Origin: Bacillota bacterium
GTDB lineage: Bacteria > Bacillota > Negativicutes > Sporomusales > Sporomusaceae
Direction of reading: 5' to 3'
Length of the DNA: 64,000 nucleotides
Assembly: GCA_017889705.1 (NCBI GenBank)
Contig: JAGGAB010000035.1
Span: 1 to 64,000, forward strand
In this document: positions 1-8,801 of the stretch, piece by piece
Position numbering within the stretch: the stretch's first letter is position 1
Layout: every line of letters starts with the position of its first letter
Made by a program: the position numbers and the translations under genes
Notes under the pieces: model-generated
Seen by the model: the letters and a program-made list of their open reading frames with translations, nothing else
Database searches by the model: none
What the model was told of the DNA's origin: nothing

Positions 1-300
1 CAGAGCTGAAGCTGTGGAGATGGGGACTGTGGAAGTAGTGCAGATAGGAAGAACAGTGGTAGTGCAGACAGCCAGAGCAGAATTTGTGGTGACAGGGATA
101 TCAGAAGTAGTGCAGATCGGAAGGACGGTGGTGGTGCAGACAGCCAGAGCTGAAGCTGTGGAGATAGGGACTGTAGAAGTAGTGCAGATAGGAAGAACAG
201 TGGTAGTGCAGACAGCCAGAGCTGAATTTGTGGTGACCGGGATATCAGAGGTAGTGCAAATTGGAAGGACGGTAGTAGTGCAGACAGCCAGAGCAGAAGC
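1..300. repeat. 72-bp tandem repeat with 144-bp higher-order period
   Basis: The marker GCAGACAGCCAGAGC recurs at 64, 136, 208 and 280 and is cut at the left edge, giving an exact 72-bp (24-codon) period. Units alternate between two versions, so the full period is 144 bp. Third-position differences between copies show that the protein sequence is conserved. Confidence 0.9.
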
Positions 301-417
301 TGCGGTAATCTCTAAATTGCCGGAAGAATCAGTTTGTAGAGGATTATTTGTGTTACTACCGTAAATTTGCACTTTTAATTGTTGGGCTTGGTCTTGAAAG
401 ATTTTAAAGTTGGCCAC
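1..417 (-). CDS. Cys/Thr-rich 24-residue-repeat protein (partial, runs off the left edge)
   Basis: An open frame runs leftward from GTG at 417-415 to base 1 without a stop. A strong ribosome site (AAGGGGGAAAT) lies just upstream of the GTG. The N-terminus reads about VANFKIFQDQAQQLKVQIYG, a short domain of about 40 residues that resembles the DUF6385 family from memory only. It is followed by 24-residue repeats of two alternating forms, CTTTVLPICTTSDIPVTT and CTTTVLPICTTSTVPIST, each then ending in (N/A)SALAV. The repeat is Cys-, Thr- and Ser-rich and could be a cross-linked or O-glycosylated surface fibre; that is inference. The divergent glycosyltransferase operon and a sigma-K-like promoter upstream fit a spore-surface role. 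The repeat also leaves a spurious open frame on the opposite strand. The C-terminus is outside the window. Confidence 0.75.
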   Translation of the reverse strand, partial: MANFKIFQDQAQQLKVQIYGSNTNNPLQTDSSGNLEITAASALAVCTTTVLPICTTSDIPVTTNSALAVCTTTVLPICTTSTVPISTASALAVCTTTVLPICTTSDIPVTTNSALAVCTTTVLPICTTSTVPISTASAL

Positions 418-508
418 TTATTATTTCCCCCTTAGTTGAGTTTGGGTTTCAGCAAAGTCGGTTCCATGAGAGAAGTTGACATAATGTTACAATATCTATC
501 TCATGATA

Positions 509-536
509 TAGTCTATGATGCTTAACATCTAAAGGT
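509..536 (-). promoter_or_regulatory. Candidate sigma-K promoter for the repeat-protein gene
   Basis: On the minus strand AC (536-535) is followed after 17 nt by CATAGACTA (517-509), matching the sigma-K pattern AC-N16/17-CATAnnnTA. It lies about 90 nt upstream of the GTG start at 417. Experimental support is absent. Confidence 0.5.
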
Positions 537-596
537 TAGTAATATAGACATAAAAAACATGATGCTTTTTAAATAACCTAGTATATGCCCTCACGC

Positions 597-624
597 ACAA
601 TATTGTCAGGTCGAACATATAGTA
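597..624 (+). promoter_or_regulatory. Candidate sigma-K promoter for the first glycosyltransferase operon
   Basis: AC at 597-598, a 17-nt spacer and CATATAGTA at 616-624 match the sigma-K pattern. It sits about 30 nt upstream of the ATG at 653, back-to-back with a similar minus-strand element. Confidence 0.5.
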
Positions 625-652
625 AAGGGGACATATATTCGGGGGTGGAAAA

Positions 653-2623
653 ATGCCTGCAATTAGCCTATGCATGATTGTTCGCGATGAAGAAAAATCG
701 ATTGCTAAATGCTTAACCAGTGTTAAGGAAATAGCGAATGAGATCATTGTTGTGGATACAGGTTCTAACGATGACACAAAAAAAATAGCCACCAGTTTTG
801 GCGCTAAGGTAATAGACTTTGATTGGAATGGTAGTTTTGCAGATGCCCGCAATGCATCCATTGAAGCTGCAAAAGGCGATTGGGTGCTGTTTCTTGATGC
901 CGATGAATATCTGGATATTGCCACCCATGAGGCGTTGCGTAAAGCAGTGACGCATGGTGACGTAGAAGGCTACTATATACCTATTGTTAATTTTTTTGGC
1001 AATGAACAGCAGCCGGAACAGTGTAAAGAACTACTGTTCCGTTTGTTTCGTAATCGCAGGGAATACAGATTCCGGGGGATTATTCATGAACAAGTGCTAA
1101 ATTCAATTTTGGAGAAAGATCGTAATGCCAAGATTGATATCGCCCATGATGTTACCATCTATCATTATGGATACTTGGACAGTCAGATTCGGGAAAAAGA
1201 TAAGATAAACCGCAATCTGAAAATTCTGGAGCAGCAGATTAAGGATTTCCCTGAAGATCGATATGTGCAATATCAATATGGCTTGGATCTTTATCGGGCT
1301 GAGCGCTATGGCGAATCTATCGAAATGCTGAAAAAGTCATTGGCAGGTCTTAAACCCGGTGGATCGGCGGGAATGTATTATCCTAAGTTAATCAGATTGC
1401 TGATTATGGCTCATTATCAGGCCCACAGATATGAAGAGGCAATAGAATATGTTAAATATGGCGTGTCTCTATATCCGGATTATGCAGACTTATATCATTA
1501 TGGTGGATTGTGTTCCTACGAGCTTAGGGATTATGGCACAGGTTTTGAGTATTTTAAAAGGGCTACGGCTTTAGGAGAACAGCCTTATATATATGGATCT
1601 TATCCCGGCGTAAGAGGGTTTCGAAGTTATTTCTACTTGGGAAAAATTTGCGAAGAATTTGAGCGCGCGGAAGAAGCTTTAGGGCACTACTTGGCAGCAT
1701 TCCGCGCGAACCCTTCTTTTCATATTGCGTTAGCGCAAATAATTCGGATTTTGGTGAAAGGCGAGGAAAAAAAGGACATCAGGATTGCTCTTGCAAATTT
1801 GTGTGATTGTTGTACAGCCGATGCCAATTTCCTGGTAGGAGGCATGTTGTTTAACGAACGATGCTATGAAATTGCGGGGGAGTATTTCGAGGCTGCGGTA
1901 GAACGGGGATTGAAGACAGCCGAGTTTGATATCTGGCGGGCTATGTGTTTTGTGCAGCAGGATAAATATACGGAAGCTTTACAATTGCTTGACCAATATA
2001 TAAATGACCGGGAACAACAGGTAAAAGTAATGGTTACCAAGACTATTCTTTTTTGGTTTCAGGACGATGTTTTTAATGTTAGAGGTATTACCGACAGTCT
2101 GATCCAATTGGGTCTGGATGAGGACTTTTTGGCGATAGTTAGGCTGTTAAGATCAGAGGATATAGGTCTTGTAAACATAAGGGCGGACTCATCAGAACTG
2201 TTTTTTGATATTTTACTGAGAGCTATGGATCATGGCAACGTTAAAAAGGTGGATGGCATTTTAGCTAAGATGCAGGAGGAATGGATAAAGATGTCTGCCT
2301 GCAGGCTTATGCAGATGTATCTTAGGTATAACCAACTTGATGAAGCAGAGCGATATGGACGTATATGTTTAGATACTACTCCAGACGATTTTGATGTACT
2401 TGTATGTATGGGTGAAATAAAAACTAAAAAAGCAGAGTTTTGGGAAGCCGCAGAATATTACCGGGCTGCTGCTAGTTTGGCTCCGTATAGACCTAAGGCC
2501 TACATTAACTTATTGAAAGTGTATGATGAACTTAGTTTGGAAGCTTTAAAAAATGCAGCAGAGAAACACCCTGACATAGAATTATTCAAAACTATGCTGG
2601 CACAGGAGGCGGCTAGGCAATGA
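653..2623 (+). CDS. Family 2 glycosyltransferase with TPR-like repeats
   Basis: 656 residues, ATG preceded by a GGGGGTGG ribosome site. Residues 1-170 form a GT-A (family 2) domain with the nucleotide-sugar motif DTGSNDDT near 35-42 and the metal-binding LDADEYL near residue 85, followed by the subfamily signature RGIIHEQV. The remaining ~450 residues are helical and TPR-like (for example EEAIEYVKYGVSLYPDYADLY). No membrane segment or signal peptide is seen, so it probably acts in the cytoplasm. It is first of four overlapping genes and belongs to a paralogous triplet with the next two. The acceptor is unknown; the divergent repeat protein is an obvious candidate, by context only. Confidence 0.85.
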   Translation: MPAISLCMIVRDEEKSIAKCLTSVKEIANEIIVVDTGSNDDTKKIATSFGAKVIDFDWNGSFADARNASIEAAKGDWVLFLDADEYLDIATHEALRKAVTHGDVEGYYIPIVNFFGNEQQPEQCKELLFRLFRNRREYRFRGIIHEQVLNSILEKDRNAKIDIAHDVTIYHYGYLDSQIREKDKINRNLKILEQQIKDFPEDRYVQYQYGLDLYRAERYGESIEMLKKSLAGLKPGGSAGMYYPKLIRLLIMAHYQAHRYEEAIEYVKYGVSLYPDYADLYHYGGLCSYELRDYGTGFEYFKRATALGEQPYIYGSYPGVRGFRSYFYLGKICEEFERAEEALGHYLAAFRANPSFHIALAQIIRILVKGEEKKDIRIALANLCDCCTADANFLVGGMLFNERCYEIAGEYFEAAVERGLKTAEFDIWRAMCFVQQDKYTEALQLLDQYINDREQQVKVMVTKTILFWFQDDVFNVRGITDSLIQLGLDEDFLAIVRLLRSEDIGLVNIRADSSELFFDILLRAMDHGNVKKVDGILAKMQEEWIKMSACRLMQMYLRYNQLDEAERYGRICLDTTPDDFDVLVCMGEIKTKKAEFWEAAEYYRAAASLAPYRPKAYINLLKVYDELSLEALKNAAEKHPDIELFKTMLAQEAARQ

Positions 2624-4368
2624 CCGGGCTAATTAGTGTTGCTATGATTGTTAAGGATGAGGAAGCTATGCTGGAAGCCTGTTTGGATAGTGTGAAGGAA
2701 ATCGCGGATGAGCTTGTTATTGTGGATACAGGTTCTGTTGATAAGACCATAGAGATAGCAAAAAGCTACACTGATAAGGTCTATTGTTTTTTGTGGCAAG
2801 GGGATTTTAGTGCTGCCCGTAATTTTGCTATTAACCAATGCAATTGTGAGTGGGTTCTGTCTATAGATGCTGACGAACGAATAGAGGTCAGGCAAGAGTA
2901 TTTGCGGGAACTAATTACGAATACAACCAAAGAGGCCTTTATGTTGCCACTTAAAAACTTTAGCGGCCCCGGCGATAGTGATTTCAACATAATTAGTGTA
3001 TTACGACTGTTCCGCAATTTGCCGCAATACCGTTATATAGGGAAAATACACGAACAGATTAGAATTGCAAACCAGGAAGCGGTTGGTTTTAGCGATTATC
3101 CGGTTATCAGTCATAGCTATATCGAACCGCGGCGCCGCCAGGAAAAACGTTGGCGTAATTTGCATATGTTGACAGCCCAGTTACAGGATGAACCCCAAAA
3201 TGAAGCCTATATTAAGTACTATTTGGGTTGTGAATGGCTGGGATTGGGCCGGTATCAACAGGCTGCCGAATGTTTTCGTTGGGCCTATGAACAACTGGAT
3301 AAGAATCACATATTTTTTCGGTCAAGTGCTGTGCGCAATCTGGTTGCTTGCTTACGGTTTTTGGGGAAGCTGAAGGAAGCGTTAGCGATTTGTATGAGGG
3401 AAACGGCGGTATATCCGGAATATACCGATTTGTTTTTTGATGGCGGCGTCGTGTTGGAACAAATGAATGAATATGAGGCGGCACGGCGGTGGTTTGAGGC
3501 TGCCGTTTCCTTAAAAACGCCGCCTACTGTGTACTGGCACTGCAACGGCACCGAAACCTTTTTAGCGCAATATCATTTGGGACATTGCTGCCAGATATTA
3601 GGGAGGTCCAAGGAAGCAGAACAATGGTATGAACAGGCACTTGCGGCTAATCCAAAATTTATTTATCCGTTGTATGGACTATATATGGTGTTGATAACTA
3701 AGAAGAGCTGTGAGGAAATTATCGACTACTTCCTACACCGAGGATATTTGGCAGGTGAAGAAGGAATGCAGGCACTGGGGGCACTCCTCTTTACTAGCGG
3801 ACGACCTGACTTAGCGGTAAATGTGTGTAATCAACAAGCAAACGCAAGAATTTATTCCGGCGATCTGATTAAGTATTACCTGTATAGCAGCGATGCTAAA
3901 CAGGCTTTAGCCATAATTGATGAGCTTCAGACCGGGCAAGAACTATATGATATGGTAGTTAGGAAGCTGGAAATACTTTGCTATACTTTCCTGCATGATT
4001 TTGATACAGCTAAGGCTAAGTGTCTGGCTATGTGGCATTACCAGACGATGCGGGCTGATGCGCTGGCTTTGCTGACGCTTGTTAAAAGATTAGCAGGACA
4101 GCGACTGAATTTCAGCGAAAAATACCAACCCGTTTTGATTGAGAACTTGCTTGAGATAATTGCTGACTGTGCGCATGCGTGCGGAGAATTTTCGGGTATC
4201 TTTACGCAGGCAGCCAAATGTTGTGCGGAAATCTTGAGTGATTCAGAGCTGGGAAGCCGGGCTTTGCTTAATTTCTGGCAGGGTGAGAGAAAGGGTATAG
4301 AGATGCTGCTTGATGTAAGGTATAAAAGTGCGCGGGGTTTATATGTATGGAAAAAGGATGGTTGTTGA
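2620..4368 (+). CDS. Family 2 glycosyltransferase with TPR-like repeats (second paralogue)
   Basis: 582 residues; its ATG overlaps the preceding stop as ATGA, so translation is probably coupled. The catalytic domain shows DTGSVDKT near residue 36, IDADERI near 86 and the signature YIGKIHEQI near 140. Helical TPR-like repeats follow (for example RYQQAAECFRWAYEQL). It is the same architecture as both neighbours but diverged along its whole length, which suggests different sugar or acceptor specificity. The substrate cannot be read from the sequence. Confidence 0.85.
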   Translation: MTGLISVAMIVKDEEAMLEACLDSVKEIADELVIVDTGSVDKTIEIAKSYTDKVYCFLWQGDFSAARNFAINQCNCEWVLSIDADERIEVRQEYLRELITNTTKEAFMLPLKNFSGPGDSDFNIISVLRLFRNLPQYRYIGKIHEQIRIANQEAVGFSDYPVISHSYIEPRRRQEKRWRNLHMLTAQLQDEPQNEAYIKYYLGCEWLGLGRYQQAAECFRWAYEQLDKNHIFFRSSAVRNLVACLRFLGKLKEALAICMRETAVYPEYTDLFFDGGVVLEQMNEYEAARRWFEAAVSLKTPPTVYWHCNGTETFLAQYHLGHCCQILGRSKEAEQWYEQALAANPKFIYPLYGLYMVLITKKSCEEIIDYFLHRGYLAGEEGMQALGALLFTSGRPDLAVNVCNQQANARIYSGDLIKYYLYSSDAKQALAIIDELQTGQELYDMVVRKLEILCYTFLHDFDTAKAKCLAMWHYQTMRADALALLTLVKRLAGQRLNFSEKYQPVLIENLLEIIADCAHACGEFSGIFTQAAKCCAEILSDSELGSRALLNFWQGERKGIEMLLDVRYKSARGLYVWKKDGC

Positions 4369-5795
4369 CAGTTTGTCTTATTGCAAAAAATGAGGAACAT
4401 TGTTTGGGAGCGTGTCTTAACAGCATTAAAGCTTGGGCAGATCAAATTGTAGTTGTTGATACTGGTTCAACCGATAATACGGTGGAGGTTGCCAGCTATT
4501 ATGGGGCTCAAGTCGAATATTTTTCCTGGGAAGATGACTTTGCTGCAGCGCGAAATTACAGCTTGCAATTCGCAGTAGGTGATTGGATCTTGGTATTGGA
4601 TGCCGACGAATATATCGAAGGAAACCTAGAGATGCTGTCAGATCTTGTTGCGAAAGACTATGAAGGCTACTATCTTACAATAAAAAGCCCCTTGGGAATC
4701 GGTGTTGAGAGCGAGGATCATGTGGTACGATTTTTTCGAAACGGTCGCGGGTATACATTTCGCGGAGCCATTCATGAGCAGATAGCATCTAGTATAGAAG
4801 AACATAAGGGCAAGGCGGCGATTGGCTTTTCCCATATTATTGTCAAACACAGGGGCTATGTTCCAGAAGAAATTCTACGTAAACAGAAGGGGAATCGAAA
4901 CAGCCGAATCATTAAAAAACAGTTGGAAAAACGACAAGAGGATACTTTTATGCTATATAGTCTTGGTATTGAGCTTGTTCAACAGGCACAGTACGAAGAA
5001 GCATATAATGCAGCTATGAAAGCGCTGCATTATATGACTGGGGAGGAAGGGTACTTCAGGGAAGTAATACTGCTTGCGCTAATGTCAAGCTTCAAAAAGG
5101 GCAACTATGGCGAAGCAGAAGAAGAGTTATTTGTAAAGGCGCTTAGCATGCTGCCCGAGGATGGTGATATAGCGTTTTTAGCAGGATTGCGTCAAGCATT
5201 ATTGGGAGATTATCATCAGGCAGGGGAGTTGTTTCTCAAAGAAGGCTGCAATACTGTCCTTGTGCCTGCTCACCTCATTCATGCAATCCTTGGCGAGCTT
5301 TTCTTTAAGCAGGGTTTATGGTCGGAGGCAAGTGGCTATTTTAAGCGGTCATTGGAAAAAATGCCGTCCTTGTATAGCGTGGTAAGGCTGATTGAAATTA
5401 TGAATCAGGGGCAGACCGATGTTGATAAGGCACTGGCTGATGCTATGGACGGGCATTTTATTAAATTGGCACAGGAAGCTGTGCAAGAAGAGGATTATTA
5501 TGCGGCGGCTGTTATTTGTCTTGTTGCCGTTGCTAAAGATATACAAAACTTTGATCAATGCGATACCTTATATCAATTGCTCATAAAGCAAGCAAGCGGT
5601 ATGCCAGTAAGCGGTAAGGAATATTTGAATATTTTGTACCAACAAATCGAGATATGCAAGGCTGTTTTAGCAACCGATAAAAAGTGTCTGATAGTATATG
5701 GTTATCTGGCAAAGGCAGTAACTAAGAGTCTGGATATGTGGTTAGCCTTGTGGCCTGAACATAATGTGAAAAACATTTGGGAGTGTTGTTTGTGA
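4347..5795 (+). CDS. Family 2 glycosyltransferase with TPR-like repeats (third paralogue)
   Basis: 482 residues, starting inside the 3' end of the previous gene (22-bp overlap). The GT-A domain carries DTGSTDNT near residue 36, LDADEYI near 84 and FRGAIHEQI near 135, then a shorter helical repeat region (AQYEEAYNAAMKALHYM, GNYGEAEEELFVKAL). It ends in a GTGA overlap with the next gene. It is probably part of one cytoplasmic glycosylation set with its paralogues; donor and acceptor are unknown. Confidence 0.85.
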   Translation: MEKGWLLTVCLIAKNEEHCLGACLNSIKAWADQIVVVDTGSTDNTVEVASYYGAQVEYFSWEDDFAAARNYSLQFAVGDWILVLDADEYIEGNLEMLSDLVAKDYEGYYLTIKSPLGIGVESEDHVVRFFRNGRGYTFRGAIHEQIASSIEEHKGKAAIGFSHIIVKHRGYVPEEILRKQKGNRNSRIIKKQLEKRQEDTFMLYSLGIELVQQAQYEEAYNAAMKALHYMTGEEGYFREVILLALMSSFKKGNYGEAEEELFVKALSMLPEDGDIAFLAGLRQALLGDYHQAGELFLKEGCNTVLVPAHLIHAILGELFFKQGLWSEASGYFKRSLEKMPSLYSVVRLIEIMNQGQTDVDKALADAMDGHFIKLAQEAVQEEDYYAAAVICLVAVAKDIQNFDQCDTLYQLLIKQASGMPVSGKEYLNILYQQIEICKAVLATDKKCLIVYGYLAKAVTKSLDMWLALWPEHNVKNIWECCL

Positions 5796-7297
5796 TTAAG
5801 GTAGTCATTGGCAGTCCGGTGAAGCAGAAACCTGCAATTTTAGAGCAGTTTCTACAGTCACTGGACACTCTGGACAGTCAAGGGCTGGCGATAGAATACG
5901 TATTCGTAGATGATAACGAAACAACAAGCAGTCTGTTGTGTGACTTTGCCGGAAAACATGCTAATACTCTGATTATTAGAGGAGATAATCCCTTAACATA
6001 TTTTTGTAATGAGGAAACCCACTGTTGGCGGGAAAATCTCATTTGGAAAGTAGCTGCCTATAAAGACGAAATCATTGAATATGCGTTGCGAACAGGAGCC
6101 GATTATTTATTCCTTGTTGATTCTGATTTGTATTTGCAGCCACAAACACTTAAGCATCTAATTGGATTGAAAAAGGATATCGTGTCTGAAGTTTTTTGGA
6201 CTAAATGGACCCAGGAACTCACTGCTTTACCGCAGGTTTGGGTAGGCGATCAGTACAGACTGTTTTCTGTGGCACGCGGGGAACAGCTTAGTGAGAATGA
6301 ACAAGCGGCAAAAACAGAAGAATTTATTACCATGCTCAAAACTTCCGGTGTTTATAAGGTGGGCGGTCTGGGAGCCTGTACGCTGATCAGCCGTTATGCA
6401 CTTGAGAAAGGTGTAAGTTTTAAAGAAATTTATAACCTTGGTTTTATTGGGGAAGACAGGCATTTTTGTCTACGGGCGGTGGCCTTGGGTTTTGAACTTT
6501 ATGCAGACACCTGGTATCCGCCGTTTCATATCTATCGGGAATCTGAATTAGCAGATTTAGTTGAGTATAAGGCTAACGTAAAGAATAACGCAAATCGTCC
6601 TAAACTAACGGTGGGTATGTTGGTGAGAAATGAAAGCGGGCGGTATTTAGAACGGGTTTTGCAGCAAATTACCCAATATGCGGATGAAATAGTGGTTTTG
6701 GATGATGCGAGTACAGACGATACTGTTGCCATCTGCCGCAAACAACTTGCAAATGTACCGCATCGTATTGTTGAAAATAAAACCAGTAAATTTGGTAACG
6801 AAATAGAACTGCGTAAAGCGCTATGGGACTTGGCTGTAAGTACTCAGCCGGATTGGATCATGATTTTGGATGCCGATGAAATATTTGAAGCGAAAGCCAT
6901 CAGTAGCATTAGGGAATTACTAAAAGATGACAGCGTGGATGTGATTTATTTTCGCTTATATGATATGTGGAATGAAAATAGCTTACGGGAAGACGAGTAT
7001 TGGGCCGCCCATTTGGTATACCGGACATTTTTGGTAAGGCTCCGTTTCGGTTACGACTATAAGTGGCAGGAGAAGCCGCTGCACTGCGGCAGATTCCCGG
7101 TAAATATTGCTGGCCTTCCAGGCAAACAAAGTCAATTACGCTTACAGCATTTTGGATGGGCTCGTCCGGAAGACAGGATTGCAAAATACTTCAGGTACAA
7201 ACAGTTAGACCCTGCGGCTAAATACGGAATTGCCGAACAGTACCTTTCCATTCTTGATCCTAAGCCTAATTTAATACCTTGGCGGGATGACGACTAG
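5792..7297 (+). CDS. Two-domain glycosyltransferase
   Basis: 501 residues from GTG 5792, which overlaps the previous stop (GTGA) and has GGGAG upstream; a TTG at 5777 is possible but lacks a ribosome site. The N-terminal half (about 1-250) looks like a divergent glycosyltransferase fold with VDSDLYL near residue 112. The C-terminal half starts at KLTVGMLVRNES and has a second family 2 domain with DDASTDDT and LDADEIF. Two GT-A domains in one chain suggest two successive transfers or a chain-extending enzyme. It is last in the four-gene set and is followed by a clear terminator. Confidence 0.8.
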   Translation: MIKVVIGSPVKQKPAILEQFLQSLDTLDSQGLAIEYVFVDDNETTSSLLCDFAGKHANTLIIRGDNPLTYFCNEETHCWRENLIWKVAAYKDEIIEYALRTGADYLFLVDSDLYLQPQTLKHLIGLKKDIVSEVFWTKWTQELTALPQVWVGDQYRLFSVARGEQLSENEQAAKTEEFITMLKTSGVYKVGGLGACTLISRYALEKGVSFKEIYNLGFIGEDRHFCLRAVALGFELYADTWYPPFHIYRESELADLVEYKANVKNNANRPKLTVGMLVRNESGRYLERVLQQITQYADEIVVLDDASTDDTVAICRKQLANVPHRIVENKTSKFGNEIELRKALWDLAVSTQPDWIMILDADEIFEAKAISSIRELLKDDSVDVIYFRLYDMWNENSLREDEYWAAHLVYRTFLVRLRFGYDYKWQEKPLHCGRFPVNIAGLPGKQSQLRLQHFGWARPEDRIAKYFRYKQLDPAAKYGIAEQYLSILDPKPNLIPWRDDD

Positions 7298-7305
7298 GTC
7301 TTTAC

Positions 7306-7340
7306 ATGCTAAACAAGGAGAATGCTTTGTTTAGCATTTT
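7306..7340 (+). terminator. Rho-independent terminator after the glycosyltransferase operon
   Basis: An 11-bp stem ATGCTAAACAA / TTGTTTAGCAT (7306-7316 with 7327-7337) with a 10-nt loop is followed by TTTTAT, just after the stop at 7297. Confidence 0.85.
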
Positions 7341-7361
7341 TATATTTATCCGATGACTAAC

Positions 7362-7461
7362 CCGTTCTAATACTCCCGTCCTTTGTAGCGGGAGTAAAGA
7401 ACGGCTAAGTCCCTGGATAATTCGACTAAGATTCAGGTGGGGTTAAAACCTCAGCTGAATC
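7362..7461. repeat. Double-hairpin repeat element (copy 1)
   Basis: Hairpin 1 (7362-7404) has arms CCGTTCT..TACTCCCG and CGGGAGTA..AGAACGG. Hairpin 2 (7430-7461) has arms GATTCAG and CTGAATC plus inner pairs. The first hairpin recurs as a perfect 20-bp stem at 12630-12677. No coding capacity. It may be a non-autonomous mobile or REP-like element. Confidence 0.6.
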
Positions 7462-7664
7462 AAGTCTCATTTATACAGCAGACTAATATATATCGATTGC
7501 GTTGGTGGAAGAAAGACGCAGAAGGATTGAAAGGTAATTTGGTGAATAACAATTTACAAATAGTACTTAATTAAATGATATGATACACGGGTTCAGAGAA
7601 AGGGGCTATTGCAATTCAATTGAATACAAGTGGACGGAATGTCCTTTTGTCATGACATAAAAGG

Positions 7665-7845
7665 ACCAAAAAGTCTAGGCCTGAAGCCTACAAAAGCTGA
7701 AAAGCCGGGCGGTATTCCTAAAATTCGTAAACTCGCTGCGCTCAAACAGTACGAATTTCTTAACGGAATACCACCCAGCTTTTCTCCTGCGGAACGCTTT
7801 TTCCGGCAATGGCCAAGGGTTACGGGAGTTACGAGGGTTGCCGTA
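7665..7845 (+). repeat. Dispersed palindromic repeat (family 2, copy 1)
   Basis: This 180-bp non-coding stretch between the glycosyltransferase operon and the arginase gene is matched in inverted orientation at 57100-57345. Shared blocks include AAAAAGTCTAGGC, GCGCTCAAACAGTACG and CTTTTCTCCTGCGGAACG. Internally AAAAGCCGGGCGGTATTCC pairs with GGAATACCACCCAGCTTTT (7699-7782). The open frame across it (7630-7911) is not credible as a gene. Confidence 0.75.
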
Positions 7846-7907
7846 GACAGTACGGAGGTACCGCGACAGCCCCTTTTAAGCGGTTCGGAGCAGAATAAGG
7901 GGGAAAT

Positions 7908-8801
7908 ATGAGAAAAGTTACAATAATTGGTGTGCCAATGTGGCTTGGACAAACGCACTTTGGCACACATTTAGGACCTGATGCCATCAGGTCGGCTGGT
8001 TTGATAGAGCAATTGCAGTTAAGCCATAGTGAGGTAGTTGATGCCGGAAATTTACCAATAAATATTGAAATAGATGTAGTTTGTAGCTCGAATAGCTGCA
8101 TTGTCCGCAACCTCGAGGGCGTTTGCGCCGGTGTAAGTCGTTTGGCGGAAAAGGTTGCACAAACTGTTAAGGACAGGCGATTTCCCCTTATTTTGGGCGG
8201 GGATCATAGTAGTTCCATTGGCTCGTTGAACGGTCTTTCCCGGCATTATCGCAATCTGGGCGTCATTTGGTATGATGCCCATGCTGACAGTAATACACCG
8301 GAGACTTCACCCAGCGGCAATGCTCAGGGTATGCCACTGGCTGCCAGCCTTGGTCTAGGCCATCCTGACTTGATTGAGATTGGCGGCTACCGCCATAAAG
8401 TTAAGGCTGAGAATGTTGTGTTAATTGGTATTCGCGACATCGATCCGGGAGAAAAACAGCTTATTCAGGAAAAGCAGATAAAGACCTTTACCGCAGAAGA
8501 CGTACATCGATTGGGGATAAGCGCGGTAATGGAAGAGACCATTGCCTATCTGGGCAGGCAATGTGATGGTATCCATTTGAGTTTTGATATGGATGTAATT
8601 GATCCAAGCGAAGCTTGCGGTGTAGGAACACCGGTTGCCGGCGGAATCTCTATGGATAGCAACCTGCAAGCAATGAACATTCTGGCGCAGAGCAAGGTAA
8701 TCACATCAGCTGATTTTGTTGAACTTAATCCTTTGCTGGATAAAGATAACCAAACAGCCAAGGCGGCAGTTGCGTTAATACAAGCTTTGCTTACAGATTA
8801 G
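7908..8801 (+). CDS. rocF: Arginase (ureohydrolase family)
   Basis: 297 residues, ATG with a strong site AAGGGGGAAAT. Arginase hydrolyses L-arginine to ornithine and urea in the cytoplasm with a binuclear Mn centre. The metal ligands are all visible: GGDHS near residue 97, DAHADSNT near 122 and SFDMDVIDP near 222. SGNAQGMPLA fits the arginase substrate loop better than that of agmatinase, so arginase is preferred over agmatinase or formiminoglutamase. It is monocistronic: repeats lie upstream, and its last 11 bp overlap the convergent beta-lactamase gene. Confidence 0.85.
   Translation: MRKVTIIGVPMWLGQTHFGTHLGPDAIRSAGLIEQLQLSHSEVVDAGNLPINIEIDVVCSSNSCIVRNLEGVCAGVSRLAEKVAQTVKDRRFPLILGGDHSSSIGSLNGLSRHYRNLGVIWYDAHADSNTPETSPSGNAQGMPLAASLGLGHPDLIEIGGYRHKVKAENVVLIGIRDIDPGEKQLIQEKQIKTFTAEDVHRLGISAVMEETIAYLGRQCDGIHLSFDMDVIDPSEACGVGTPVAGGISMDSNLQAMNILAQSKVITSADFVELNPLLDKDNQTAKAAVALIQALLTD

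Noticed and set aside
1-300. 72-bp periodicity as a CRISPR array
   Set aside because: Units are adjacent without unique spacers and code for protein.
14-364. Plus-strand reading frame of 116 residues across the 72-bp repeats
   Set aside because: It is the complement of the repeat-coding minus strand; no ribosome site precedes it, while the minus-strand gene has one.
7630-7911. 93-residue frame upstream of the arginase gene
   Set aside because: It lies within the dispersed palindromic repeat and has no homology-like features.
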